DNA of 64,000 bases from an uncultured Alphaproteobacteria bacterium (GCA_937988775.1 CALKHP010000050.1:1-64000); one strand, 5' to 3'; shown: positions 23,683-32,901, numbered from the stretch's first letter. The notes: generated by a model from the letters alone, not told the origin. Numbers and translations are program-made.

Positions 23683-25051
23683 GCCATCCGCGCCCACTCC
23701 TCCAGATCCTGTTGCGACGGCCTCCGCTCAGACCGGGACCAACGTCTCGACGGCGATCGCCAATGCCAATCTCGGCAACGTCAACCAGGTCACTCCCAAC
23801 GGGAACCTGAGCTACGATCAGACCGGATCTTACAGCTTCAAGGACCCGACCAGCGGCAAGACCTACGATATCCCTCGCTACACCGCGACGACCACGCTGT
23901 CGCCGGGTCAGCAGGCGATCAAGGACCAGACCGACGCGGCGCAACTTAACCTTGCCGGCACGGCCAACCAGCAGTCGGCCTTTCTTCAGGATTATCTCGG
24001 CAAGGGTATGGACCTCAGCGACCTGCCCACGGCTGGGGATGCCTCGAAGATTACGGCGCCGGATTTCCAGCAGTTCGGCCAGGGCCCGCAGTTGCAAGGC
24101 AGCATCGCCAATGCCGGCGATGTCACGAAGACCTACGGCACGGACTATGCCGACAATGTGAAGCAGGTTCAGGATGCCCTGCTGTCCCGTATCAATCCGC
24201 AGTTGCAGCAGCAGCAGACTGCGCTTGAGACACAGCTATCCAACCAGGGGATCAAGCTCGGCTCAGCCGCCTATGACCGGGCAATGCAACTCTTCGGCCA
24301 GCAGAAGAACGATGCGCAGTATGGCGCGATCATCAATGCCGGGCAGGAACAGTCTCGCCTTGCTGGCCTCGCGCAGAATCAGGCCCAGTTCGAGAACGCG
24401 GCGCAGCAGCAGCAGTACAACCAGAACCTCGGCGATGCCACATTCGCCAATACCGCTGCCCAGCAGGGTTTCGAGAACGCGAACACGACGACCACGAACA
24501 ACAATCAGGTCGCCTCCGCGCAGAACGCCGCCCAGCTTGCCCAGTTCAACGCGGAGCAGTCCTCGCGCCAGCAGGCCTTGCAGGAGCAATTCGCCTCCCG
24601 GAACCAGCCGATCAACGAAATCTCGGCATTGCTCTCAGGCTCACAGGTCAGCCAACCGAATTTCATCAATACGAGAGAGCCGACGATCCCGACCACGGAT
24701 TATGCCGGCATCGTCCAGCAGAACTATGCCAACCAGATGGGCCAATACAATTCCGCACTTGGCTCGTGGAATTCCACGATTGGCGGTCTGTTCGGGCTCG
24801 GGGCCGGGCTGATCAAGGCCTCGGATCGTCGGCTGAAGACTGACATCAAGAAGGTCGCGGAGACTGGCGACGGCCAGAATGTGTATCAGTATCGCTACAA
24901 GGCGGGCGGCCCGATGCAGCTTGGATTGATGGCGCAGGAGGTCGAGAAGAAGCGCCCCGAGGCGGTGATCGAGATGCCCGGCGGCTACAAGGCCGTCGAT
25001 TACGGCAAGGCATTCGGTCTCGGCAAAACTCTCATCAAGGAGGCCGCATAA
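23675..25051 (+). CDS. Virion protein with S74-type intramolecular chaperone domain
   Basis: Protein of 458 aa. The start at 23675 has AAGGA upstream and overlaps the GNAT gene. Residues 1 to ~380 are Gln/Asn/Ala-rich with coiled-coil stretches. The C-terminal ~70 residues contain SDRRLKTDIKKV, YRYKAGG and LGLMAQEVEKKRPEAV, the signature of the peptidase S74 chaperone that trimerises and self-cleaves at the serine. It could be a tail needle/fibre or an ejected internal protein; position before the ejection genes favours a tail-associated virion protein. Confidence 0.78.
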   Translation: MGKPSAPTPPDPVATASAQTGTNVSTAIANANLGNVNQVTPNGNLSYDQTGSYSFKDPTSGKTYDIPRYTATTTLSPGQQAIKDQTDAAQLNLAGTANQQSAFLQDYLGKGMDLSDLPTAGDASKITAPDFQQFGQGPQLQGSIANAGDVTKTYGTDYADNVKQVQDALLSRINPQLQQQQTALETQLSNQGIKLGSAAYDRAMQLFGQQKNDAQYGAIINAGQEQSRLAGLAQNQAQFENAAQQQQYNQNLGDATFANTAAQQGFENANTTTTNNNQVASAQNAAQLAQFNAEQSSRQQALQEQFASRNQPINEISALLSGSQVSQPNFINTREPTIPTTDYAGIVQQNYANQMGQYNSALGSWNSTIGGLFGLGAGLIKASDRRLKTDIKKVAETGDGQNVYQYRYKAGGPMQLGLMAQEVEKKRPEAVIEMPGGYKAVDYGKAFGLGKTLIKEAA

Positions 25052-27354
25052 TGGCTCTCTCCTTTGCCTTCGGCGGCGACGACAACCTCTCCTATGAGGA
25101 GTTGCAGCAGCGCCGAAAGGTGCTCAATGCAATGATGGGCCGTGCCACAGCTGCACCGAAAAACTTCGGTGAGGGGCTGACGGCGATCGGACAGGCGTTG
25201 GGCGACCGGTTCGAGAACGGCAGGTTGACCGATCAGGAAAAGGCTGCCCGCGCAACTGCAAATGCCGATGCCGCTGGCCTAATGGGCGCGCTTGGGATTG
25301 GAGCATCTTCTTCTCCTGCCTCCATCCCATCCACTTCTGGCGCTGCGGCGGCTGGGTCGACCGACCCGGTTGCAAGCGGCTTGGACCCGCAGCAGGGCGC
25401 GCTTCTCAACGCTATCGCCGGCCCAGAGAGTGCCGGGAAATACAACGTCCGCTATACGCCAACTGGCGGCGCGACGTTCGATAGCTTCGCCAAGCATCCC
25501 GGTATCGCTGCGCCAGGCCCTGATGGCCCGTCCACCGCGGCCGGGCGCTATCAGTTCACCAAGACGACATGGGATAGCCTCCCTGCGTCGGTGAAGGGTG
25601 ATGGCACGTTCTCGCCCGAAAATCAGGATCGTGCCGCGCTCTATCTAGCTGGGCAGGATTACCAGAAGCGCACCGGTCGCGACCTCAATGCCGACCTCGC
25701 CCAGAACGGTTTCACGCCGCAGATCGCGAGCGCTCTCGGCCCGACCTGGCTCGGACTTCGGGACAATCCCGGCAAGGCGATTGGCGCGTATAACAGCACT
25801 CTCTCCCGCTATGACAGTCAACAGGATGCGGCTCAAGACGCGCAGCTTGGCGAGGGGCCGTCCGTTGATATGGCCTCGCTGCCCGCGCCAGTGCGGTCGG
25901 TGATTGCCGACAACAGCATGCCTATGCCGCCATCTCGTCCGGTTCAGGTCGCATCCTTGGGGAACGTAGCGACCGATGCGCTGCCGGAATCGGCTCTGCC
26001 ACCGCAGACGACGGCCGCGCCGGTGGCGCGCTCTCCGTTTGCCCCGGATTGGAACCGTTACCCTGGCCAGTTCCAGCCGCAGAAAGCTCCGACCATGGCT
26101 GCCATGCCGCTCGGCATGATGCCGCAGGGCGGGTTCTCTGGCGACTCGACCGGCTCGATCCCGCCGCAGACTGCCCCCCATGCGCCCGGCGGCGTCCAGC
26201 AGGTTGCGCAGGCAGTGCAGCAGCGCGGCATGCCGGTTGCTCCGGCTCAGGCGTCTCCCCCCGCCGTCCAGCAGGTCGCGCAGGCCATAGGCGCCCAGCA
26301 GCAGGCTCCGCAGCCGTCCGCGCCGCCTGCCGCCGCCGGCATGTCGCAGGCGCAACTGGCAGCCGCGCAACGTATCCTGAGCAACCCCTATGCGACCAAG
26401 GGGCAGCAGGCGGTTGCGCAGGCGATCATCCAGAAGCAGGTCGCCATTGCCTCGCGCGATCCGACCGAGATGGCGCTGAAGCAGGAACAGTTGCGTGCCG
26501 CGCAGGCAACGAATGCCAACGCTCCACTCAACGCGCAGCTCCTGCAAGCTGATCTTGATGCCAAGCGGGCGGCACTTGGAAATGCGCCGCTCGATAGGCG
26601 CTTGAAGGAAAAGCAGCTGAACAAGTCGGACGATCCAACGCTGGTTCAGGAATACAAGTTCGCGCAGTCGCAGGGTGAGACACGGCCGTTCACAGATTGG
26701 GCTGCGGCGAAGGCTAAGGCAGGCGCAACCTCCGTCAACGTCGGCGGTGGCTCGGACAAGCAGGTATTCGACTTGTTCGCGGAAAACACCAAGGAAGCGC
26801 GCGCCGCTGCGACCGGCCTGATTGCGCTCCGCAACGCTCGCACCGCGCTTCAAGGCCCTGGCGGGGCGATCACCGGTTTTGGCGCCGACGCCCGACTTAG
26901 CTTGCAGAAGGCTGGAGCATTGCTTGGGGTTACTAAACCGGAAGCGATCCAGAACACGGAAACGTTCCGCGCTGCAATTGCCCCTCAAGTCGCTGCGATG
27001 CTGAAATCGACAGTCGGCACCAACCAGATCTCGAACTCGGATCGTGAGTTCGCGGAAAAAGCCTCTGGCGGCTCGATCCAACTGGACGCGGGCTCGATCA
27101 GTCGTCTTCTCGGAATCATGGAGAAGGCGGCCGCCGCCCGGCTCCAACTCCACCAGCAGCAACTGGATGCGGTTTACCCCGATCCACAGGCGAACAGGCG
27201 GGAGCGGGCACTGTTCAGTGTGACTGTGCCGGAAGGACCGTCGTCAGCGGCCCCGACCGGCCCCGCGCGGCCCAGCAATAAGGCTGAGTATGACGCCTTG
27301 CCGTCTGGCACCACATTCGTTGCGCCTGACGGGACAACCCGGAGGAAGCCATGA
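25051..27354 (+). CDS. Ejection protein with muramidase domain
   Basis: Protein of 767 aa. Residues about 110-245 form a lysozyme-like domain of the lambda-endolysin/GH104 type (LLNAIAGPESAGKYNVRYTP with the putative catalytic Glu, then STAAGRYQFTKTTWDSL). The rest is Gln/Ala/Pro-rich and helical, the usual makeup of podovirus internal proteins delivered to the host envelope. It would open peptidoglycan locally for DNA entry. It overlaps the previous gene by one base. Confidence 0.82.
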   Translation: MALSFAFGGDDNLSYEELQQRRKVLNAMMGRATAAPKNFGEGLTAIGQALGDRFENGRLTDQEKAARATANADAAGLMGALGIGASSSPASIPSTSGAAAAGSTDPVASGLDPQQGALLNAIAGPESAGKYNVRYTPTGGATFDSFAKHPGIAAPGPDGPSTAAGRYQFTKTTWDSLPASVKGDGTFSPENQDRAALYLAGQDYQKRTGRDLNADLAQNGFTPQIASALGPTWLGLRDNPGKAIGAYNSTLSRYDSQQDAAQDAQLGEGPSVDMASLPAPVRSVIADNSMPMPPSRPVQVASLGNVATDALPESALPPQTTAAPVARSPFAPDWNRYPGQFQPQKAPTMAAMPLGMMPQGGFSGDSTGSIPPQTAPHAPGGVQQVAQAVQQRGMPVAPAQASPPAVQQVAQAIGAQQQAPQPSAPPAAAGMSQAQLAAAQRILSNPYATKGQQAVAQAIIQKQVAIASRDPTEMALKQEQLRAAQATNANAPLNAQLLQADLDAKRAALGNAPLDRRLKEKQLNKSDDPTLVQEYKFAQSQGETRPFTDWAAAKAKAGATSVNVGGGSDKQVFDLFAENTKEARAAATGLIALRNARTALQGPGGAITGFGADARLSLQKAGALLGVTKPEAIQNTETFRAAIAPQVAAMLKSTVGTNQISNSDREFAEKASGGSIQLDAGSISRLLGIMEKAAAARLQLHQQQLDAVYPDPQANRRERALFSVTVPEGPSSAAPTGPARPSNKAEYDALPSGTTFVAPDGTTRRKP

Positions 27355-27648
27355 TTAGGTCGGTGGCTCCCATTCTTTCATATTGTCGGGGCACCACGGC
27401 CGCGTTTTTACGTGCCTTAGCGTCTCGACTGGAAAGGCATCAATCAGTGTCCTCAGGAGGAGATGCAGCGCCTCGTCCGATACTGGTAGATCAAGTGTGG
27501 TCCGGTTTTTCAGATGAAGGTGCAGAATACTGGTGTCTTCGCCTGTCACCAGCTTCCGAAGCGAGCGATGCCCGTATTCAAAGTACTCAAAGTCTGCCAC
27601 GCGATAGCTCGTATCGGCTTCTAGCGGCGGCAAAAATCGCTGTGACAT
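27355..27648 (-). CDS. Leftward hypothetical protein inserted between ejection genes
   Basis: Protein of 97 aa on the strand opposite to the late operon. The start at 27648 has GGGAGAGG upstream. Sequence such as YRVADFEYFEYGHRSLRKLV and TTLDLPVSDEALHLLLRTLI looks like a compact folded protein, unlike the antisense frame on the plus strand. The stop abuts that of the preceding rightward gene. A strand-switched single gene in a late operon is a typical moron. Function unknown. Confidence 0.68.
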   Translation of the reverse strand: MSQRFLPPLEADTSYRVADFEYFEYGHRSLRKLVTGEDTSILHLHLKNRTTLDLPVSDEALHLLLRTLIDAFPVETLRHVKTRPWCPDNMKEWEPPT

Positions 27649-27708
27649 TGAACCTCTCCCCCCAAATACCGCGCGGATCATTGAGCCTTCAGGCGACGGA
27701 GTCGAGTC

Positions 27709-29802
27709 ATGGCTGAATGGTGGGAAAACGCCCCGGTCGCTCAGCAGGCGCCGTCTCAGGCGCCGCAGGGCCAGTGGTGGGATGCTGCGCCAGTCCATGA
27801 CGGCAATATCTCGGGCATGGCGGCCGTCAACCTCGACGGGTTCAATCCGGAGCCGTTGCCGGCGGCCGTGGGCGATATGCGCGCCGGTTTTGCCCGCAAT
27901 CTCGGGCCGGGATTGGTCGGGCTGGCAGGCGTTGGTGCGAAGAGCATTGCGGACGGTCTGCCGTTCGCGGATCGGCTCTCGGCGGCAAGAGAAACGCTGA
28001 TGCCCGGTGGCGGCTCTTATGCCGACAACCTCGCCCGTGAGCGCAATGCTGAAGCAGAGATCGCCAAGAACTACCCTGTAACTTCGGCTATCGGCGGCAT
28101 GGCTGGTGGCGCGCTCGTCCCCGTGGGTGCCGTGGGTGCCGCAGCTAAAAGCGCGGGCCTCGCGGCTCGGGCGTTTCGGGGCATGCTGGCTGGTGGCGGG
28201 ATTGGCAGCGTTGAGGGCCTGTCCGCATCGCCGGACCTGACTGATCTCGGAGCCACAGCGAAAAGCACGGGACAGGGGGCAGCGGGCGGGGCCGCTGTCG
28301 GTCTGTCGATTCCTATTTTGGCCCGTGGCATTGGCGCCGCCTATAATACATTTGCCGGCCGGGCTGCCCCCACCATAGACGGCCTATCTTCCGCAGCGCA
28401 GCGCAAGGTCATGGGGGCGCTGCAGGCAGACGATGTTGCGCGAGTACAGGCTGAGGCGGCGCGGCTTGGCCCGGATGCCGTGCTTGCCGACACGGGCCCC
28501 AGCATGCTCGGGTTGGCCCAGGGCGTTGGCGCCCGGCCGGGAGAAGGGCGGACGATCCTCACCGACGCGCTCAGAGCCCGCAATGAGGGCACGAACGCCC
28601 GCGTCTATGGCGATGTCAACGCCGCGCTGGGCCCCGCGGAAGACGCGCAGGCCGTCACGAATGCGATCGTGAACCGCCGGAGCCAGGTGGATGCCATCAA
28701 CTACGGCAAGGCGCTCGACAACGCGCCGGCCGTCGATACGACGGCCCTGCTGGCCAATCTCGGCAAGGCGATTGACCAATCGGAAGGGATGGAGAAGAAG
28801 GCGCTGATCTCGGCGCGAGACTACCTGATGACGCAGAAGCAAGCTGCGGTCCTGACCAAGTCCGGGGCGCCGATGTATGATCCGGTTACGGGCGAGATCG
28901 TGACAGAGTTGCGAGCGGCGCCCAAGGATGCCGCGATCAACCTACACAAGATCAAGGGTGAACTTGACAACGTCATCCAGTATGGAGCGCCAGGGCTTGG
29001 CGTGCCGGCGGGAGCGCTTGAGCGCCAGCAGGGCGCGTTGAAGACGATCCGGGGCCAGCTTAACGACGCGCTCGAGCAGCAGGTTCCAGGCTATGCCGAG
29101 GCCAATGCTCAGTCGGCAGCCTTGGCCCGGCGCGCAGAGGCAGTCCAGGCCGGTACAGGGATCCTCGATTCCGGCAAGACCGCGCCGTCTCCGGGCCGCT
29201 TTGCCGAGGACTTCGGCGCCATGGTTCCCGGTGAGCAGATCGCCTTCAACAAGGGCGCTCGCGCCGAGATCGATCGCCAGCTTGGGACGAAGGTCAACGA
29301 TCTCGTGGCGTTGAAGGGCGCATTGCAGGGGGAGGGCGGCTGGAACACGGCCAAGATCGGCACGGCCTTCGGCGACGATGCCGCGAACGCGCTGGTTGCG
29401 TCTGTCGATCGCAATACGAAGTTCCGCGATACCTTCAACAAGGTCGTGGAGAACAGCCAGACGGCGCAGCGCTCGCAGGCAGCCAAAGCACTGGAGGATG
29501 ACAACCCGGTCAAGCTGACGTCCGACACGCTCTACGGCGATGCCAAGCGCCTGCTGCTCAAGCCGGCAAACGCCGTCCTGCAAGCGATGCTGGAGAGAAA
29601 CAATGCGCCGCGCGACGCGGAGATCGCACGGTTCCTGTCGGCCGGCGGCCCGGAGCGGGACCGTAACTTGTCGGCGCTTGTCGATGCGATCTCGCGGACG
29701 CAGCAGCTGAAGCAGTCGGCCGATGCCAAAGGATCTATCGCTGCGGTGGCCGCTGCCCTTGCTGCGCGCGCCGGTCTCGACGATCGACGTAGAGCGCAAT
29801 AG
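27709..29802 (+). CDS. Second ejection (DNA injection) protein
   Basis: Protein of 697 aa. The N terminus has Trp-Trp-Ala-Pro repeats (AEWWENAPVAQ, GQWWDAAPVHD). A Gly/Ala-rich hydrophobic stretch at about 120-215 could cross membranes (SAIGGMAGGALVPVGAVGAA). The remainder is long helical sequence. This is the makeup of podovirus internal proteins that form the DNA conduit. It follows the muramidase-bearing ejection gene, separated only by the leftward gene at 27355-27648. Confidence 0.75.
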   Translation: MAEWWENAPVAQQAPSQAPQGQWWDAAPVHDGNISGMAAVNLDGFNPEPLPAAVGDMRAGFARNLGPGLVGLAGVGAKSIADGLPFADRLSAARETLMPGGGSYADNLARERNAEAEIAKNYPVTSAIGGMAGGALVPVGAVGAAAKSAGLAARAFRGMLAGGGIGSVEGLSASPDLTDLGATAKSTGQGAAGGAAVGLSIPILARGIGAAYNTFAGRAAPTIDGLSSAAQRKVMGALQADDVARVQAEAARLGPDAVLADTGPSMLGLAQGVGARPGEGRTILTDALRARNEGTNARVYGDVNAALGPAEDAQAVTNAIVNRRSQVDAINYGKALDNAPAVDTTALLANLGKAIDQSEGMEKKALISARDYLMTQKQAAVLTKSGAPMYDPVTGEIVTELRAAPKDAAINLHKIKGELDNVIQYGAPGLGVPAGALERQQGALKTIRGQLNDALEQQVPGYAEANAQSAALARRAEAVQAGTGILDSGKTAPSPGRFAEDFGAMVPGEQIAFNKGARAEIDRQLGTKVNDLVALKGALQGEGGWNTAKIGTAFGDDAANALVASVDRNTKFRDTFNKVVENSQTAQRSQAAKALEDDNPVKLTSDTLYGDAKRLLLKPANAVLQAMLERNNAPRDAEIARFLSAGGPERDRNLSALVDAISRTQQLKQSADAKGSIAAVAAALAARAGLDDRRRAQ

Positions 29803-29935
29803 CGAACATGACCGCTCCGAACGCCACACAGAATATCATCCCGGTGGTGAAGCTCGTCGCGAACGCCTCATTGATGGTGGACCGTAGTCCCCAGACGCAG
29901 GCGATCAGTACGGCCGTGCAGACGAGGTACTTCAT
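29735..29935 (-). CDS. Small two-pass membrane protein
   Basis: Protein of 66 aa. Residues about 3-17 (YLVCTAVLIACVWGL) and 30-50 (FTTGMIFCVAFGAVMFAIAL) are hydrophobic helices, and the C terminus is strongly basic (DRRDRRAQQGQRPPQR). The start at 29935 has GAGAGG upstream. It overlaps the 3' end of the ejection gene on the other strand by 68 bp. Unknown function; cargo region. Confidence 0.55.
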   Translation of the reverse strand: MKYLVCTAVLIACVWGLRSTINEAFATSFTTGMIFCVAFGAVMFAIALYVDRRDRRAQQGQRPPQR

Positions 29936-30060
29936 CTCAGCCGCCTCTCGTGCGGGTTGTGGTCGATCATTGGCGTGCGGTCTATTATTGCCACCGCTTT
30001 GCGCGAGAACTTGGCGACGAAAGCCCAAACGCCAGAAACCTCAAGGGCTATTCCGGTCAT
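29932..30060 (-). CDS. Possible 42-residue peptide coupled to the membrane protein
   Basis: A short frame beginning MTGIALEVSGVWAFVAKFSR ends in TGA overlapping the ATG of the next leftward gene (ATGA). No good ribosome site is seen in front of it, so confidence is low. Confidence 0.3.
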   Translation of the reverse strand: MTGIALEVSGVWAFVAKFSRKAVAIIDRTPMIDHNPHERRLR

Positions 30061-30100
30061 GCTATAATTGGTGCGGCTTCGAATTCTCATCTGGGCAATA

Positions 30101-30700
30101 TCAGTATGTGGCGAATGGGTCTTTCTTGGGCCGGGTATTAGATGCGCCGGAGAAGGGATCTTTCGATGCCGGCTTCCTCTGGCCCAGGTACTCATTGACC
30201 GCCCGTTGGCAATTTACCATTTCTTGCAGGGCGCCAGCTGATCCCCTCAAGCTAAGGTTCAGGATATTCTCCCCATTGAAGAATACCTTCAACCCATGTT
30301 TACGAAGAATCTGGCTGACAAATTGAATTTGGCTTGTGTTGACAATGAGAAATGGCATTTTCCCGATATGAGCGGCGGAGGCCGGCGAATTCCACGGCTT
30401 CTCATTATCGACCTGCATGACGAGGGGGTAGTCCTTGCCGTCCTCTAGCGACTGCCAGTTTTTGTTCCCAATAGCGATGTACAGGGCAGTAGCTGATGAG
30501 GGCTTTTGAAATCCCATCCTGAAAACTGTAAGGTCTTCATATATATTCGCGATGAAACACTGATATCCGACTGTTTTGTCGATATAAATGTACCATCCGT
30601 TCACCTTCTTCCACAGCGCGGTGTCCGGTGTTTTTGCCCGAGCGCTGCCATATGAAACGCTGAGCAATGCCAGTAACGCGGCTATCACAATTTGTCTCAT
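30101..30700 (-). CDS. Secreted hypothetical protein
   Basis: Protein of 199 aa. The start at 30700 has GGGAGGGG upstream. A signal peptide (residues 1 to ~22, IVIAALLALLSVSYGSARA) is followed by a beta-rich domain with two cysteines (WYIYIDKTVGYQCFIANIYE and ALQEMVNCQRAV) that may form a disulfide, and a disordered basic tail. Similar small periplasmic proteins are widespread in Alphaproteobacteria, loosely like IalB. It is on the strand opposite to the phage genes, so cargo. Confidence 0.7.
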   Translation of the reverse strand: MRQIVIAALLALLSVSYGSARAKTPDTALWKKVNGWYIYIDKTVGYQCFIANIYEDLTVFRMGFQKPSSATALYIAIGNKNWQSLEDGKDYPLVMQVDNEKPWNSPASAAHIGKMPFLIVNTSQIQFVSQILRKHGLKVFFNGENILNLSLRGSAGALQEMVNCQRAVNEYLGQRKPASKDPFSGASNTRPKKDPFATY

Positions 30701-30752
30701 CGCCACCCCTCCCAAGGATATCCAATCACTTGGAAGAGGTGGAGTCCATTGG

Positions 30753-30917
30753 TCAGTTAGCCATCTCGGGATCGTCAGGCGGAGCCTTCAAGTAACCGTG
30801 GCCGATGAGCCAGTCGCGAAGGATGAAACGAATTGTTTCGGTCTGGTTCATCACCCCAGATTGTTCGGCCTGCACTGAACTGATGCCTTTGAGAATGTCG
30901 GCGGGTAGCTCGTCCAT
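30753..30917 (-). CDS. Small RHH-like protein
   Basis: A 54 aa protein. The start at 30917 is chosen because GGAGG lies 5 nt upstream. After an N-terminal DELPADILKGISSVQ segment, MNQTETIRFILRDWLIGHGY resembles the second and third helices of a ribbon-helix-helix regulator. It lies just upstream of the leftward secreted-protein gene and could be its regulator. Confidence 0.5.
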   Translation of the reverse strand: MDELPADILKGISSVQAEQSGVMNQTETIRFILRDWLIGHGYLKAPPDDPEMAN

Positions 30918-30962
30918 CTCTGCCTCCGAAAGCATCGAACTCCACAACCAGACATTCCGCAA

Positions 30963-30983
30963 GCCGCCCGCAGGCGGCTTTTT
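30963..30983 (+). terminator. Terminator directly upstream of tail fibre gene
   Basis: GCCGCC-CGCA-GGCGGC followed by TTTTT; the fibre gene ribosome site (TGGAGAA) begins 5 bp later. Confidence 0.8.
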
Positions 30984-30998
30984 CTATGGAGAAGCCCC

Positions 30999-32273
30999 AT
31001 GCCGAGAAATGTAAGCGGCGTCTTCAGCCTTGTGCCCGGCACAGCCGCTGTCGCCGGTGATACGATCCGCGCTGCCGACTACAATGCCCTGACACAGGAT
31101 ATTGCCGCCGATCTCAATGCGCCGCGCCCCCTGAGCTCTGGCGGAACCGGGGCGACGAACATGGCCGGCGCTCGGAGTAATCTCGGGGCGACGGCGGTTG
31201 GCGATGCGCTGTTCACCACGGCTGATGTAGCTGCTGCGAGGTCCACTCTGGCTCTTGATCAGGTCGACAACACTTCAGATGCGACCAAGAACAGCGCGGT
31301 CGCGACACTCACGAACAAGACGCTGACCAGCCCGACGATCAATGGCGGGACCATCAGCGAGATTACTGACCTTGCTGTCGCGGATGGTGGCACTGGTGCG
31401 TCAGATGCGGCGGCGGCGCGTGACAATCTCGGCCTCGGCTCGATGGCGACGCAGGCCGCCGGTGCGGTTACGATCACGGGGGGCAATCTGTCGGGCGTCA
31501 CTTGGACTGGTTATGACGCCGGCACAGATGCCGATATCACTGTCACCCTTGGCTCCGGCCTGATCGTGCAGCAAGCCGCTCGCTCAGGATTGGACCTTGC
31601 CGCTCACTCTCTCGTCAATAATGTGGGCAGCATCGCGCTCCTTAATGATGCCCGCGCCGGCAGCACCATAACCGGAGACCTACTAGAATTTAGTGTGCGG
31701 TTCCCACCGGGGGCGGGTGTTACTGCGCTTACAGCTTTGGTTGTCGGGTCTACGGGCAAGGCCAAGATTGCTGGCGAGCTCGATATTGCCGGGCATTCCG
31801 CGTGGCACGCGGGCAATTTCAGCCCGGCCGATTACACGGTCAAGACGCGTCAGATCACGGCCGGCACGGGCCTAACGGGCGGCGGCGACCTGAGTGCCGA
31901 CCGCAGCCTGGCGCTGTCTACGGCATCCATAGCATCGCTCGCCACAGCCGACAGTGCCGTGCAGCCAGCCGATAAGCGCCTCCCCACGGCATGGGGCAAT
32001 ATCAATGGCACTGGCGCGATCGCCATCCGCGACAGCGTCAATATTTCCAGCATCACCGATATTGCGGTCGGGAAATACGGCTTCAATTTCGCAACCCCGA
32101 TGGCGGACGCGAATTATGCGCCCGTAGCATCAGTTCGGTGGAGCGGCAGCGGCTTCTACTACGCCGAAATTCTTTCATACGACGTGAACCAAGTCCAAGT
32201 CGGTACTGGCCCGAACACTACCGGCTTCGCGGATGTGGACGGCATCTTCTTGCACGTGCTCGGAGGTAAATGA
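30999..32273 (+). CDS. Tail fibre/spike protein
   Basis: Protein of 424 aa that should bind the host surface. The N terminus attaches to the virion; the middle has fibre repeats of the type GGTGAT-x-AARSNLG (about residues 48-65) and GGTGASDAAAARDNLGLG (about 128-146), with NKTLTSPTINGGTI characteristic of fibre shafts. The C-terminal domain is beta-rich with aromatic residues, the usual receptor-binding tip. A strong ribosome site lies immediately after a terminator. Confidence 0.83.
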   Translation: MPRNVSGVFSLVPGTAAVAGDTIRAADYNALTQDIAADLNAPRPLSSGGTGATNMAGARSNLGATAVGDALFTTADVAAARSTLALDQVDNTSDATKNSAVATLTNKTLTSPTINGGTISEITDLAVADGGTGASDAAAARDNLGLGSMATQAAGAVTITGGNLSGVTWTGYDAGTDADITVTLGSGLIVQQAARSGLDLAAHSLVNNVGSIALLNDARAGSTITGDLLEFSVRFPPGAGVTALTALVVGSTGKAKIAGELDIAGHSAWHAGNFSPADYTVKTRQITAGTGLTGGGDLSADRSLALSTASIASLATADSAVQPADKRLPTAWGNINGTGAIAIRDSVNISSITDIAVGKYGFNFATPMADANYAPVASVRWSGSGFYYAEILSYDVNQVQVGTGPNTTGFADVDGIFLHVLGGK

Positions 32274-32533
32274 TGGCCCAGCGTATCATCTACCCAATAG
32301 GCGATGGCGTCGCCGTGCTCATCCCAACTGGCACTCTGCCGCTCGCGGAGGTTGCTCGCAAGGACGTGCCGGCCGGTGTGCCGTATCTCATCGTCGATGC
32401 GGCCGACATTCCGGCCGATCGCTCGCAGCGCGATCTCTGGACGGCCGATTTCACCGCGCCTGACGGGTACGGCATCGGTGCCGAGGCGTGGTTCGCGGAG
32501 CAAGCGGCGAAGCAGCAGGAGCCCGCAGCATGA
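32270..32533 (+). CDS. Small fibre-associated protein
   Basis: Protein of 87 aa coupled by ATGATG to the fibre gene. It has the pattern IIYPIGDGVAVLIPTG...VPYLIVDAADIP that I associate with small proteins encoded after phage fibre genes. Possibly a fibre assembly factor. Alternative start one codon group downstream at 32273. Confidence 0.65.
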   Translation: MMAQRIIYPIGDGVAVLIPTGTLPLAEVARKDVPAGVPYLIVDAADIPADRSQRDLWTADFTAPDGYGIGAEAWFAEQAAKQQEPAA

Positions 32534-32832
32534 GCATCATCACCGTCCGTCCGGCTCCGCCGCCGGCCGTGGCCGATTATCAGGCTGCGATCGTCGCCAT
32601 GCTCGATGCGGCTGCGCAAGCGCGGCGCTACGACAACGGCCTGTCGCTCTCGACCTATGTCGCCAGCACCAACCCGACATGGGCCGCCGAGGCGCAAGCC
32701 TATGTCGGGTGGCGCGATGCGGTATGGGCCTATGCCTATACGCAGCTTGATCTCGTGCAGTCTGGTCAGCGCGCTCAACCAACCGTCGAGGCGCTGCTGG
32801 CTGAGTTGCCGGCGCTGACGTGGCCCGCCTGA
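32530..32832 (+). CDS. Small tail-module protein
   Basis: Protein of 100 aa coupled by ATGA to the previous gene. It is mostly helical after a short Pro-rich N terminus, with Trp/Tyr-rich helices (TWAAEAQAYVGWRDAVWAYA). Probable tail fibre assembly accessory by position. Closed by a terminator at 32857. Confidence 0.62.
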   Translation: MSIITVRPAPPPAVADYQAAIVAMLDAAAQARRYDNGLSLSTYVASTNPTWAAEAQAYVGWRDAVWAYAYTQLDLVQSGQRAQPTVEALLAELPALTWPA

Positions 32833-32856
32833 CCGCCACACCATAACCGACCATCC

Positions 32857-32879
32857 GCCGCCGCTTCTGGCGGCTTTTT
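32857..32879 (+). terminator. Terminator of the tail fibre module
   Basis: GCCGCC-GCTTCT-GGCGGC followed by TTTTT, 24 bp after the last fibre-module gene. Confidence 0.82.
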
Positions 32880-32901
32880 CATGCAATCAGCGGCGCGACG
32901 A

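Noticed and set aside
27351..27716. Rightward 121-codon frame overlapping the leftward gene at 27355-27648
   Set aside because: The ATG overlap with the upstream gene is tempting, but the leftward frame has the better ribosome site and a more protein-like sequence.
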